NCBI GenBank assembly: GCA_031291175.1
Contig: JARLJO010000047.1
Coordinates: 202,766 to 266,765, forward strand
Direction: 5' to 3'
Length of the DNA: 64,000 bases
Source: Gammaproteobacteria bacterium
Lineage (GTDB): Bacteria; Pseudomonadota; Gammaproteobacteria; DSM-16500
Part shown: piece by piece, positions 17,701 through 26,621 of the stretch
Position numbering within the stretch: the stretch's first letter is position 1
Layout of the letters: each line of letters starts with the position of its first letter
The notes under the pieces: model-generated
Database searches by the model: none
What the model was told of the DNA's origin: nothing
The model's input: the letters and a program-made list of their open reading frames with translations, nothing else
Program-made: the position numbers and the translations under genes

Positions 17701-18543
17701 TTAGTAGTCACTCGCGATCAAATCCGTGGGTTTCACTTTTAAAACAAATTGGCGAAATTGATCAAACCCATCCGCATCATCCGGCACGGGCAAAGGCGAG
17801 GCCTTGAATACAGCATCCCGCGCGGAGCGATCTAGCGATGCATCCCCACTACTGCGCGTGACGCGCACATCTAGCACAGTGCCACCCGGTGCCAATCGAA
17901 TTAAGAGTTCAGAAGATAATTCCCGGTTAACACCAGATGGCACCAGCCAGCGACGACTGATCGCCTGCAAGATAAGCGCTTTATATTTGTTAACTTCACC
18001 ACGGGCTTTTGCACTGCCTGCGCGTCGTTGCTCGCCCATCAATTGTTGCTGCAACGCTTTCGCGGCTTCTGCCTTTAACTCTTTTTCCATGGCTTTTTGC
18101 AGGACTTTTTGTTTTTGGGCTTTTTCTTTGACGGTCTGTTTTTTCACATCGTCTAACAGTTGTTTTTCCAGCTCAGCTTTTTGCAGTGCTAATTGTTTTT
18201 TACGCAACAACTTTAAAGCAATGGCTTGCTGCTTTTGAATTTCAATCGCTTGCTGTTTTTGTGCCTGTTGTAGCTTTTGCACATCCGGTTGCGGCGGTGG
18301 TGGAGGTGGAGGCGGTTGCGCCACGTGTGGCTTAACAGGTTCTGCCATGGCGGGCGAAGGCTCTGGCAAGGATGGTAAAGGTGGCGCATTCATCACTGTC
18401 GCACTAATCACTTTCATATCCTGATTACCGTTTTCAAGCACCGGCATAGGACTGCTAAACTCAAAACTCAAGATGAGCATGAGCAGCACTGCAATGTGCA
18501 GGACAACCGAAATCAGGAGTGAAGGATTATATTTCGATTCCAC
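17701..18543 (-). CDS. tolA: TolA, inner-membrane linker of the Tol-Pal system
   Basis: A 280-residue protein with one N-terminal membrane helix (about 8-27), a Pro-rich stretch including eight consecutive prolines near residue 80, a long Lys/Gln/Ala/Leu helix (about 85-185) and a C-terminal TonB/TolA domain (about 190-275) that contacts TolB and Pal. The start ATG at 18543 is five bases after tolR. The size is smaller than E. coli TolA (421) because the helix is shorter. Confidence 0.92.
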   Translation of the reverse strand: MESKYNPSLLISVVLHIAVLLMLILSFEFSSPMPVLENGNQDMKVISATVMNAPPLPSLPEPSPAMAEPVKPHVAQPPPPPPPPQPDVQKLQQAQKQQAIEIQKQQAIALKLLRKKQLALQKAELEKQLLDDVKKQTVKEKAQKQKVLQKAMEKELKAEAAKALQQQLMGEQRRAGSAKARGEVNKYKALILQAISRRWLVPSGVNRELSSELLIRLAPGGTVLDVRVTRSSGDASLDRSARDAVFKASPLPVPDDADGFDQFRQFVLKVKPTDLIASDY

Positions 18544-18548
18544 AAGCC

Positions 18549-19016
18549 TTACCCTTTCTTAACTGCATGATCTAATTGCGAAGGATCCGTGATCAAACCA
18601 ACGCTCTTGGCTCCCGCTTTCTGCAGCAATACCATCGCTTCCACGACCTTGCCATAGTTCGCTTCTTTATCGCCTCGAACCAAAACAGGCCGCTGTGTAT
18701 CGGTTGGATCTTTGGAAGAAAGCTGTTGCGATGCCAAATAGCTTAAGGTCTGTTCGGTAATAGCTTGATTGGGCTTTTCGGAAATATTCAAATAATAATT
18801 TCCAGCCGCATCCACGGTAACGATCAGTGGCTCTTTTTGCTCTGGTGGAATCGCTTTGGCTTCTGTTTTCGGCAAATCGATTTTAATACCTTGCGTCAGT
18901 AGCGGTGTCGTGACCATAAAAATCACGAGCAACACTAGCATCACATCGATAAATGGCACGACATTGATTTCGGCCATTGGGCGTCTTGGTCCACCGCGAT
19001 GATTGAGCAATGCCAT
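18549..19016 (-). CDS. tolR: TolR, proton-channel component
   Basis: The 155-residue ExbD/TolR protein has one membrane helix with the essential aspartate in INVVPFIDVMLVLL (about residue 25) and a periplasmic domain ending in KSVGLITDP. With TolQ it converts proton flow into TolA motion. It lies six bases after tolQ. Confidence 0.96.
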   Translation of the reverse strand: MALLNHRGGPRRPMAEINVVPFIDVMLVLLVIFMVTTPLLTQGIKIDLPKTEAKAIPPEQKEPLIVTVDAAGNYYLNISEKPNQAITEQTLSYLASQQLSSKDPTDTQRPVLVRGDKEANYGKVVEAMVLLQKAGAKSVGLITDPSQLDHAVKKG

Positions 19017-19022
19017 ATTGGA

Positions 19023-19730
19023 TTACCCCTCTACTTCTTCTGCTATTTTTGAGATGCTCATCTGAGCCTGACGAAAGAGAATGTTAGAAAACTCTTCTTG
19101 AAACGCATCATAGCGATTCATTAAGCGATTAATATCATTTGAATAACGATTATAAGCAATGACTGCTGGAATCGCTGCAAACAAGCCCATTGCCGTAGAA
19201 ATCAAGGCCTCAGCGATACCTGGCGCTACCATCGAGATCGTTGCCTGTTGCACATTCGCCAATGCACGGAATGACAACATGATCCCCCAGACGGTACCAA
19301 ACAAACCCACGTAAGGACTGGTGGAACCCACCGTGGCCAAAACAGGCAAATGCAATTCTAACTGATCTTGCTCACGCATCTGGGCGACTCGCATCGCACG
19401 TCTTGCGCTTTCCATGATGGATTCAGCAGAAACGCCAGGTTGTTGATGCAGGCGCAAAAACTCTTTAAAGCCCGCTTGAAAAATCGCCTCCATTCCACGC
19501 AAGTCATCTTTATGCAACATGGTTTCAGAGTAAAGCTTCGATAAATCACCACCCGACCAAAACAATTGCTCAAACCGACTGGTAGCTTGCTGCGTTGCCT
19601 TCAGGAAAAAACCGCGTTGCAAGATATAAGTCCAGGATGCGATGGATGCTCCGATCAAAAGAAATAGAACCAATTTGACAACAAGACCGGCATTGACAAA
19701 GTAAGTCAGGAACGATGAATCGATATTCAC
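19023..19730 (-). CDS. tolQ: TolQ, proton-channel component
   Basis: The 235-residue MotA/TolQ/ExbB-type protein has three membrane segments (about 17-37, 135-158 and 170-192) and conserved features GLFGTVWGIM and GIAEALISTAMGLFAAIPAV. It overlaps the ybgC stop by four bases (ATGA), indicating translational coupling. Confidence 0.96.
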   Translation of the reverse strand: MNIDSSFLTYFVNAGLVVKLVLFLLIGASIASWTYILQRGFFLKATQQATSRFEQLFWSGGDLSKLYSETMLHKDDLRGMEAIFQAGFKEFLRLHQQPGVSAESIMESARRAMRVAQMREQDQLELHLPVLATVGSTSPYVGLFGTVWGIMLSFRALANVQQATISMVAPGIAEALISTAMGLFAAIPAVIAYNRYSNDINRLMNRYDAFQEEFSNILFRQAQMSISKIAEEVEG

Positions 19731-20140
19731 TCTGGTTCTCCCATTAAAATTTCATGTAATCCGCTATAAGGTATCGCACACGGGCGAATATGTTTGTTAA
19801 CGCAAGCTATTTTGACCGTAGCCTTGCACAATATGGTATCGGGACTATTGGCCAAGCGCAAATGCTGATCATAGATAATACTCGCTTTTTTAATATTCAC
19901 AATTTGACTGATCACTTCTAATTGATTATTGAGCCTGGCGGGCTTTAAATAGTCAATCTGGATAGACCGCACCGGAAAATAAATCTCATGCTGAGCCTGC
20001 CACTCTATCCCTAAGCCTAAGATTTCTACAGACTCAGAACGGGCGCGCTCAAAGTAATTTAAGTAATTGGCATGAAACACTAACCCCGAATAGTCAGTAT
20101 CTTCGATGTAAACCTTAAGAGGAAAAATAAACTGCTTCAT
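19727..20140 (-). CDS. ybgC: Tol-Pal-associated acyl-CoA thioesterase
   Basis: The 137-residue hotdog-fold thioesterase carries the 4-hydroxybenzoyl-CoA thioesterase signature YIEDTDYSGLVFHANYLNYFERAR with its catalytic Asp. It is the first gene of the tol-pal operon, as usual, and acts on acyl-CoA or acyl-ACP in the cytosol. Confidence 0.95.
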   Translation of the reverse strand: MKQFIFPLKVYIEDTDYSGLVFHANYLNYFERARSESVEILGLGIEWQAQHEIYFPVRSIQIDYLKPARLNNQLEVISQIVNIKKASIIYDQHLRLANSPDTILCKATVKIACVNKHIRPCAIPYSGLHEILMGEPE

Positions 20141-20173
20141 ATATGGACAACCTTGGCGTTATGGCTCATTTTC

Positions 20174-20188
20174 GTGTAAAATTTACAC
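20174..20188. promoter_or_regulatory. 15-bp palindrome in the divergent promoter region
   Basis: GTGTAAA-A-TTTACAC is a perfect inverted repeat between ybgC (leftward) and the gene at 20269 (rightward). It is a plausible operator for either gene; the regulator is unknown. Confidence 0.45.
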
Positions 20189-20268
20189 CGATCAAGCGTC
20201 TATCCTAAATAAATCAATAATAATCAGCATGATATAAAAACCCATGCCCGTGACGAGTTCAATCTAGC

Positions 20269-22527
20269 ATGAAAACGAGACCACCTCATCAATCGACACC
20301 CTATCGCACAGCGCAAACCAATCCTGCGTATGCTGCGCTTTTTCATAACATGCACCAAGAACAAGCCTCCCGCATTATACAGCGAGCTTGGCGCGGAAGG
20401 CACGACTTAACGCCCAAATCGAATTATACCGAAACATTAACGGGCCCTTTAACATTACACTTTATTCAAGAACCTGTCGGGCCGGAGGCCGAGCAACATG
20501 GCAAGCAAATAACCGCCGGAAAATGGTTAGAAGTAAATTATGCCGATCCCGAATTCGTGCGCAATGCATTCAAAGCATTGCGCCTCGGATATATCGCCAA
20601 TGAAAAAACACTGGCAACAGCCCTCTTACTGCATGCTGCCGTAAACCAATATGGCGATAAACGCATTAAACAATATCGCTTTGATGAAAAAGGACCTTAC
20701 CATCAGAGCAGCATTACGTATGCCGATGCAACCCATCTCGAAGATTTTCAAAATCGTTTGTGTGAACTTCCGGTCGCAGAACAATGCTACTTTAGCATTA
20801 ATTTTTCACGCGAAGATGAAGCGGCATTTATTTATGAAGGGCTAAGCGCTCGCAAGCTGCATGAAACCATGAGCCAAAACGTGCGCCAGGCTTTTACCAA
20901 CATCATTGATCGTTATTTACGAAAGCACCGTGTCAATACAGCCTTACGAGAACAACTAGTCGCAAATATCACCAGCAATAACGAGGCACAAAGAGAAGCC
21001 GCCACGAATAAATTATTAGCGGAAATCATCCGCATCGAACAATATCTGCTTCCTTTCTTACTGCTGAGTTCAACGTCAACCGATTCGAAAACAAAACAGA
21101 ATCGTATAACACTTTCGTTATTAACCAATATTTATGCTGTCGGCGAACAGCTACCGAGTCTTGCTATCTCCCCTGACTTTGATGAAAATCATCCCGGCAG
21201 CCCACTGCTCTGCTTAATCTTACCAACGACAAGCGCACTGATTGAATTACAACGCGCCCTGCACGGCAGCGATGCGACAGAACCTTTTTTTACCGTGGGT
21301 CAGATATCGCCTAGCTTGCTTCGCATCATGGATGAATTTCCCGCGCGCTTAAACAGAGCCGAACAAACACGAGGTGTTGAGCTCATTCATCCTGATACGC
21401 AAGAAAGCCCGGAACTTCACGGAGCGAAGATCAATCACTTTCTTGCCATTTATCATGATCTTTTTCACTGCTGGCGAAATGGATCAAATCCTTACAAACC
21501 AATGCTAAGACATGTCCGTCAATTGTTAGAGAACGAAAAAAGATTTTTCACCTCCAAAGCTATCTGGAGTCTCACCGACATGGATACCGGCATTGGCTGG
21601 TTAACACGGAACGCATTAAAAAATGGTAACGCTACCGAGATACAACGCACAAAAAATTATGCTTTTTATAAAATACTGTCACTAGCCGGCCCCTCTTTTT
21701 TTACTGAAACCAATAATCATGACAACAGCCTCTTATTGTTAATTGATATCATTAGCCACGCCAGTAAATGGTCCGTATTCTCAGAGCAGATTCAGTTATT
21801 TTTTCAGCAATATGGCTTTCCCGAACTGATCTCAGCTTTAAACCTGCCGATGACGTATGATATTAAAATCGCTTATCGCGAGATGAAGAACATCATTGAT
21901 GAAAACAGCGAAAGCAAAAACCAACAAACCACCACATCACGATCAAAATATTATGTATTGCGCTATCGACTACGCAAACACGCCACAGGTCGGGAGCTAT
22001 GCGATCAGTTAGATACACTGGGCCTGGATAAGCTATTCAGCTGGCATCGTAATGGGGGATTATATTTAATTGATTTGCCCGCTGTAACACTCGCTTCATT
22101 AAAACCCGAAGAATTATCTGAGCAAATATCATTAGCCCTTAATCTTTACCATCAGCGAGCGCGCCAGCAAGGAAGGGTTTTAAATGATGCTTTCTGTCTG
22201 TTCTTTCATCGTGAAAAAGTGGCTACGGGTTTAACCATAAAAAATGGCGACCATATTATCGCTCAATTCAATCTGTTAACGCCTTCCCAACGTCTCAGAT
22301 TGCTGGCCTTACATGAAACAATTGATAGCAGCATGTTTCCCGCAACTAGCGTATTCAGAAAAGAGAAAACAACAGGCCGCTATATCGTTGATGTCAATTG
22401 GCTCAAGCAATTAGAAGATAAGAAAATCGGCGAGTTTGCAGAAATCATTGGCATGCCCGAAAATCTGTTTCGTGCAAAAATCAAATTTCCCTTAAACACT
22501 TCGCTTGGCTATCGGCCAAAGCGCTAA
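20269..22527 (+). CDS. Large unknown protein with an IQ-like motif, candidate secreted effector
   Basis: The 752-residue soluble protein has no signal peptide, no membrane helix and no enzyme motif that I recognise. Near the N-terminus, IIQRAWRGRHDL (36-47) matches the eukaryotic calmodulin-binding IQ motif (IQxxxRGxxxR) at every fixed position but the last. The rest is mainly helical, rich in Leu, Asn, Arg and His, and ends in a basic tail. Eukaryote-like short motifs in large orphan proteins are common in Dot/Icm effectors. No PmrA-like box lies upstream. Codon use and GC are near those of the core genes, so this is a long-resident gene. Confidence 0.6.
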   Translation: MKTRPPHQSTPYRTAQTNPAYAALFHNMHQEQASRIIQRAWRGRHDLTPKSNYTETLTGPLTLHFIQEPVGPEAEQHGKQITAGKWLEVNYADPEFVRNAFKALRLGYIANEKTLATALLLHAAVNQYGDKRIKQYRFDEKGPYHQSSITYADATHLEDFQNRLCELPVAEQCYFSINFSREDEAAFIYEGLSARKLHETMSQNVRQAFTNIIDRYLRKHRVNTALREQLVANITSNNEAQREAATNKLLAEIIRIEQYLLPFLLLSSTSTDSKTKQNRITLSLLTNIYAVGEQLPSLAISPDFDENHPGSPLLCLILPTTSALIELQRALHGSDATEPFFTVGQISPSLLRIMDEFPARLNRAEQTRGVELIHPDTQESPELHGAKINHFLAIYHDLFHCWRNGSNPYKPMLRHVRQLLENEKRFFTSKAIWSLTDMDTGIGWLTRNALKNGNATEIQRTKNYAFYKILSLAGPSFFTETNNHDNSLLLLIDIISHASKWSVFSEQIQLFFQQYGFPELISALNLPMTYDIKIAYREMKNIIDENSESKNQQTTTSRSKYYVLRYRLRKHATGRELCDQLDTLGLDKLFSWHRNGGLYLIDLPAVTLASLKPEELSEQISLALNLYHQRARQQGRVLNDAFCLFFHREKVATGLTIKNGDHIIAQFNLLTPSQRLRLLALHETIDSSMFPATSVFRKEKTTGRYIVDVNWLKQLEDKKIGEFAEIIGMPENLFRAKIKFPLNTSLGYRPKR

Positions 22528-22721
22528 GGTGCGACCAGGAATATAAACAAAAATATTACACACCGGCATGAATGCAAAATGCATATCAAATCAAAGCAAT
22601 GTCCATGAAGATTGAAAGAAAATGAATTTTCTAACCAATTGCGAGATCATGAGTATTGACACACAAGCTTTTATTTGTTTAATCTAACCAATCTAATCAC
22701 TATTTTTAAAATGACTGACTG

Positions 22722-22874
22722 ATGAAAAACTTTTTAACCCAACAAATGAATTCACATTGGCGCCACCATCACTGGTCGCTCTGCCGTGCGGAATTTATTT
22801 TGTCTGGATTAAAAGGTTACGAATATGTTATCAATCAAGTTAACTGCAAGCACCATAGCAAGACCCAAGGGTAA
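22722..22874 (+). CDS. Short His/Trp-rich frame, possible leader peptide 1
   Basis: The 50-residue frame begins MKNFLTQQMN and contains SHWRHHHWSLC, with two Trp and four His in eight residues. It lies upstream of the hydantoin-type operon. No clear ribosome binding site precedes it. Clusters of a regulatory amino acid in a short frame are typical of attenuation leaders, but this one is weakly supported. The rest of 22528-23100 holds one hairpin and no other gene that I can support. Confidence 0.3.
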   Translation: MKNFLTQQMNSHWRHHHWSLCRAEFILSGLKGYEYVINQVNCKHHSKTQG

Positions 22875-22986
22875 TACTTCTCGTTATCTCTCTTTTATTT
22901 ATTTTTTTAATCAATCCGTTAAACCAACATCCACTCTTTTTATCGACGCAAGTAATCGCTTTTTCAAAGTACTATCCGCAAATCAA

Positions 22987-23009
22987 CAAGGCTTTAAAAA
23001 AAGGCCTTG
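22987..23009 (+). promoter_or_regulatory. Hairpin between the two short His/Trp-rich frames
   Basis: CAAGGC and GCCTTG flank an A/T-rich centre. It is not followed by a T-run, so it is not a classical terminator. It may be an attenuator or pause structure. Confidence 0.3.
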
Positions 23010-23100
23010 CATCACTTTGCGTCCCAAAAGACAAATGAAACGCCCAAATTATTCTTATATCAAACTACTTTTATCTTTCATTAACAAAAGGAACATTTCT

Positions 23101-23241
23101 ATGTTGCATACACACCATCGTTGGCATTGGCAAATCACCTCTTATTTCGCGTTCATCAAACTTGACTCATTACTCATTTTTAATCGGAGAAGAAACGATG
23201 TTATCCAGCCAAATAGTACAATACGACCCACTCGTCAGTGA
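23101..23241 (+). CDS. Short His/Trp-rich frame, possible leader peptide 2
   Basis: The 46-residue frame starts at an ATG eight bases after AAAGGAA, a good ribosome binding site, and begins MLHTHHRWHWQITSYF. It runs 44 bases into the next gene in another frame, so its translation could couple to or inhibit the start at 23198. Its His/Trp cluster resembles that of the frame at 22722, suggesting a duplicated leader. Confidence 0.4.
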   Translation: MLHTHHRWHWQITSYFAFIKLDSLLIFNRRRNDVIQPNSTIRPTRQ

Positions 23242-24358
23242 TACGGCTTGCCACACCCGCGCCCCTTATCTTATTTATTTAGCTCGCAAAACTAAGGCAG
23301 CAGAGCTAAGCCAAGAGGAAAAAAATTATTTAGCTGCCTGCGAAACGTTAACCTCTGCTAGATCTCAAAAACGAGATGCTTTCGACATCATAACAGAAGA
23401 AAGAACAGATAGTAGCAAAATTCCAGCTCGCTATATTCCCAAAGAAAGCAGTAACACCAAGAAAAACACCTTCCTGGCCCAACAGAAAACCCTGGTTGCA
23501 AAGGCCACCATCGCATTTTTACAAGACAACTGCCAAGAAATGGTTTTAGAGGGCCCGCCAGAAAGCTACACCTTTAATATCCCCCAGTGCAAACTGCAAA
23601 TCCCCGTTTTACCGCTGTATGTTTCTGCCAAAATGATGCTTTATTCTGCTGCCAGTCAAAATATTCCATTGGTGGTGAATATCAAAAGATTAAAACTGCA
23701 AGAGGAAAACTTTCAATTAGAAGGTGCCAGTTCCTTAGTCTATGCTTTTGATTCAGAAAAAAAGCGCTTCGCATCTCAAGACGCAAGTGACGATCAAGAA
23801 GCGATTGCAATCGACATGGTCAGCTGTCACATCCCCAATACAGAAGATGAAGTGAATGGCTTTTTAACGGCAGAAACTTTCTCTATATTTTTGGAAGCAT
23901 TTAAAAAAGAAGATATCGCACTCCTGGTGATGATTGCAGCGGCGGGACACCCTCAATATCCTGTTTCAGCAGAACCTCCTAAAATGGCAAATCCTAAAGT
24001 CTCGGACAAATCGAGTGGGAGCGCAGCAAGCAGCAGTGCAGCCGCAAGCTCGCCTGCTGTCGAAGAGAAACTCGCTGCACCCGTTTCGATTAATCTCAAT
24101 GAGTGCTCGACCAAGGAATTTCAACAACTGACCAATTTGGCACGTCAATATGGATTTTTTAGAGAAAACGCCCAATACATTCGCATCAGTAAAGATGGGG
24201 TTCTTTCGCGCACCAAAACCTGTATCCCTTTCTTCATTGATCATATCCGTGCTTCAACAGTCAACACTGCCAAGCTAGCGACAGCTACGTTGCATGAGTT
24301 GCGAGATAATTTAAGAGAACCGAAAGAAACACTACTAGAAGGATTTAAAAAGAAATGA
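23198..24358 (+). CDS. Unknown protein, first structural gene of the hydantoin-type operon
   Basis: The 386-residue soluble protein starts at the ATG at 23198, behind GGAGAAG; an upstream ATG at 23162 lacks a site. I see no known domain. A Ser/Ala-rich low-complexity linker (about 269-290) separates an N-terminal two-thirds from a C-terminal domain of about 95 residues. Its stop overlaps the permease start (ATGATGA). Either it is a metabolic partner of the permease and hydantoinase, or an effector-like gene that happens to be coupled; the overlap favours the first. Confidence 0.55.
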   Translation: MLSSQIVQYDPLVSDTACHTRAPYLIYLARKTKAAELSQEEKNYLAACETLTSARSQKRDAFDIITEERTDSSKIPARYIPKESSNTKKNTFLAQQKTLVAKATIAFLQDNCQEMVLEGPPESYTFNIPQCKLQIPVLPLYVSAKMMLYSAASQNIPLVVNIKRLKLQEENFQLEGASSLVYAFDSEKKRFASQDASDDQEAIAIDMVSCHIPNTEDEVNGFLTAETFSIFLEAFKKEDIALLVMIAAAGHPQYPVSAEPPKMANPKVSDKSSGSAASSSAAASSPAVEEKLAAPVSINLNECSTKEFQQLTNLARQYGFFRENAQYIRISKDGVLSRTKTCIPFFIDHIRASTVNTAKLATATLHELRDNLREPKETLLEGFKKK

Positions 24359-25572
24359 TGATAAATCAAATCAAACAATCATGGCTTACACTGGGCTGCT
24401 TGCAGCTCAGTGGCGCCCTGTCGCTACCCGTTATCCTCATTGGCTATTACCTTGGTCAACATGGTGGAACGCAAGCAGCACTGTTGCAATTGGGTTTGGG
24501 CAATGCCATTCTTTTTTGCTTATCTGCATTTTATCTGGCGATCATCCACCCCAAAAAATGGGTTACCATTGAATTTGCCCAACATCTTTTCGGAAGTGCG
24601 GGCACTTACATCTGCGCTGTTGGCATGGTGTTAAGTCTAATTGGCTGGTCTGCTATCCAAATCAATTTAATAGGATTGGCTATTGGTCACAGTACAATCT
24701 TCGTGAATATGCTGATGGTGTTATTGATCTATGCCTTCACTTGTCGAGATCTCACTTATTTAGCCACTGTTAATAAATTGCTATTACCCATTATCTGTTT
24801 GTGCTTTTGTTATATGCTGGTATCAGTACCCAGCAATTCATTTCCTCACGCACCTATCGCATTGGACTCATTCAAAATAGGTTTAATGATGGTAATCACG
24901 GCAGGTAGTGGTTTAGTCTTTGATTTGCCTACTTTCTACCGACATGCAGCCACGCCAAAAGATGGCTTGTTAGGTTTGATTTTCATCTTTGGATTCGCAC
25001 TTCCGCTTGTCGAGTGCGCGGGTATTTATTTAGCCAAACAATCCTTTCTCCCTGTCGATTACAGCGACTGGATGACAAACTTTATCAATCACTTTGACTT
25101 ATTCTCATTATTCTTTTTAATGCTATCCGGGCTGCTTGGCACATGTTTAAACTTATATTCCGCCGGCATCATTGTCAGTCGAACCATTAAATTGTCTTAT
25201 CAACAATCCTTGCTCTTGTGTAGCGTGCTAGCCGCCATGCTTTCACTCATCAATCTTGAAAAGCAATTTGGCTTTTTTCTTGAAATCATCAACCTGAATG
25301 CAGAAATAATGACTGCTCTACTTTTCATGTATGTCATGGTCAGAGGCCGCCAATTGCCCATGCCTGACACACGACAAAAAAGATTGCATCAAAGTATTTT
25401 TTACCTAGTCATCTTCTACGCAATCACCAGCAAATTTTTTCAATGCAATGTATTGCATGATGTATTTTTGGAAACCGCGCTCTTAACTTGCGGTTTAATG
25501 ATGGCAGGTTATGGCTACTTCTATTTTCTATCACTAAAAGACACAGCAACCTATCAAGGAGAAAACACATGA
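24355..25572 (+). CDS. NCS1-like permease (cytosine/purine/hydantoin type)
   Basis: The 405-residue membrane protein has about 12 hydrophobic segments. The N-terminal pattern GALSLPVILIGYYLG, a GNAIL segment and LIGWSAIQINLIG resemble CodB-type cytosine permeases. Overlap with the upstream gene (four bases) and with the DUF917 gene (ATGA) shows one transcript. Given its partners, import of a hydantoin, a pyrimidine breakdown product or another cyclic amide is inferred. Confidence 0.75.
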   Translation: MMINQIKQSWLTLGCLQLSGALSLPVILIGYYLGQHGGTQAALLQLGLGNAILFCLSAFYLAIIHPKKWVTIEFAQHLFGSAGTYICAVGMVLSLIGWSAIQINLIGLAIGHSTIFVNMLMVLLIYAFTCRDLTYLATVNKLLLPIICLCFCYMLVSVPSNSFPHAPIALDSFKIGLMMVITAGSGLVFDLPTFYRHAATPKDGLLGLIFIFGFALPLVECAGIYLAKQSFLPVDYSDWMTNFINHFDLFSLFFLMLSGLLGTCLNLYSAGIIVSRTIKLSYQQSLLLCSVLAAMLSLINLEKQFGFFLEIINLNAEIMTALLFMYVMVRGRQLPMPDTRQKRLHQSIFYLVIFYAITSKFFQCNVLHDVFLETALLTCGLMMAGYGYFYFLSLKDTATYQGENT

Positions 25573-26621
25573 AGACATTCAGTGAAAATGATTTATTTGC
25601 ATTAAGCCTTGGGGCAACCTTGTTAGGCTCAGGCGGTGGTGGCGACCCTGCCATTTTGTATACTCAAGTGCACTACTTATTGAAAAAAAATGGCCCCATC
25701 CCAATTATTCAACCGCAAGATTTATCGCAAAATGCACTGGTTGTACCGATTGCGTTAATAGGCGCGCCGCTGGTCAGCCTTGAACGCATTCCCAATACAA
25801 CCCTGTTTATGAATTTGCGAGACACCATCATTCAACATTATCCAAACCGGGAAATTGTTTTAATAGCAGCAGAAATCGGCGGCTGCAATGCCTTAACCCC
25901 ATTTATGTTAGCGGCACAAACCGGTTTGCCCATTCTAGATGGCGATCTGATTGGACGTGCCTTTCCTAAATTAAACATGTGTAAACCTGCTATCTTCGGC
26001 AAAAACGCACAACAGACTTTTATTGCGAGCCCCTATGGCGATTGCGTCACATTCACAACCGATTCCATTGATGATCTAGAAAAAAGAGCACGTCAATTGA
26101 CCGTGGATTTTGGCTGCAGCGCAGCCATTGCGACATTTTTATTTGAAGCGAAAGAACAAGAACAATATGTTATTAATGGCAGCTTGACGCGAGCCATGCA
26201 ACTTGGATGTCTTTTAAAAAACCCTACTGCTGATTTTGCCAACATCACGTCAGCTAAAAAAATCGCGACAGGCATCATCACTGAAGTCAGCCACACCATC
26301 CAGAACGGCTTTTTGATTGGCTATGCCCGGATCAAAACCACTGAAGAGGAATTAGTAGTATGGTATCAAAACGAATATCTGTTAGTTCAAAATCAACATT
26401 CGCAAACATTAGCAGAAACACCCGCCATTATCGCTTTGATTGAGGTGCGATCTGGATTACCACTGACTTCAGAATCCTTGCGATATGGCTTAAAGATAGC
26501 CTTATTTTCACTGCCTGCACCGGCGTTCTGGGAGGAACCTTATGCAAAATCACAAGTGAATCTGGAGGCTTTTGATTTAAATCTTTTTCGATCTGACAAT
26601 AATGAGGTGTCTTATGTATAA
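25569..26621 (+). CDS. DUF917 (S-methylthiohydantoin desulfurase-like) protein
   Basis: The 350-residue protein starts at 25569 with GGAG a few bases upstream. The N-terminal SLGATLLGSGGGGDP glycine-rich loop and the later IGGCNALTPFMLAAQTGLPILDGD segment are characteristic of DUF917. This family usually pairs with a HyuA-like hydantoinase/oxoprolinase subunit, as here. It overlaps the next gene by eight bases. Confidence 0.88.
   Translation: MKTFSENDLFALSLGATLLGSGGGGDPAILYTQVHYLLKKNGPIPIIQPQDLSQNALVVPIALIGAPLVSLERIPNTTLFMNLRDTIIQHYPNREIVLIAAEIGGCNALTPFMLAAQTGLPILDGDLIGRAFPKLNMCKPAIFGKNAQQTFIASPYGDCVTFTTDSIDDLEKRARQLTVDFGCSAAIATFLFEAKEQEQYVINGSLTRAMQLGCLLKNPTADFANITSAKKIATGIITEVSHTIQNGFLIGYARIKTTEEELVVWYQNEYLLVQNQHSQTLAETPAIIALIEVRSGLPLTSESLRYGLKIALFSLPAPAFWEEPYAKSQVNLEAFDLNLFRSDNNEVSYV

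Noticed and set aside
22825..23100. N-terminal part of the 138-codon frame ending at 23241
   Set aside because: Low-quality composition and no ribosome binding site. Only its last 46 codons, starting at 23101, have a good site and are listed.
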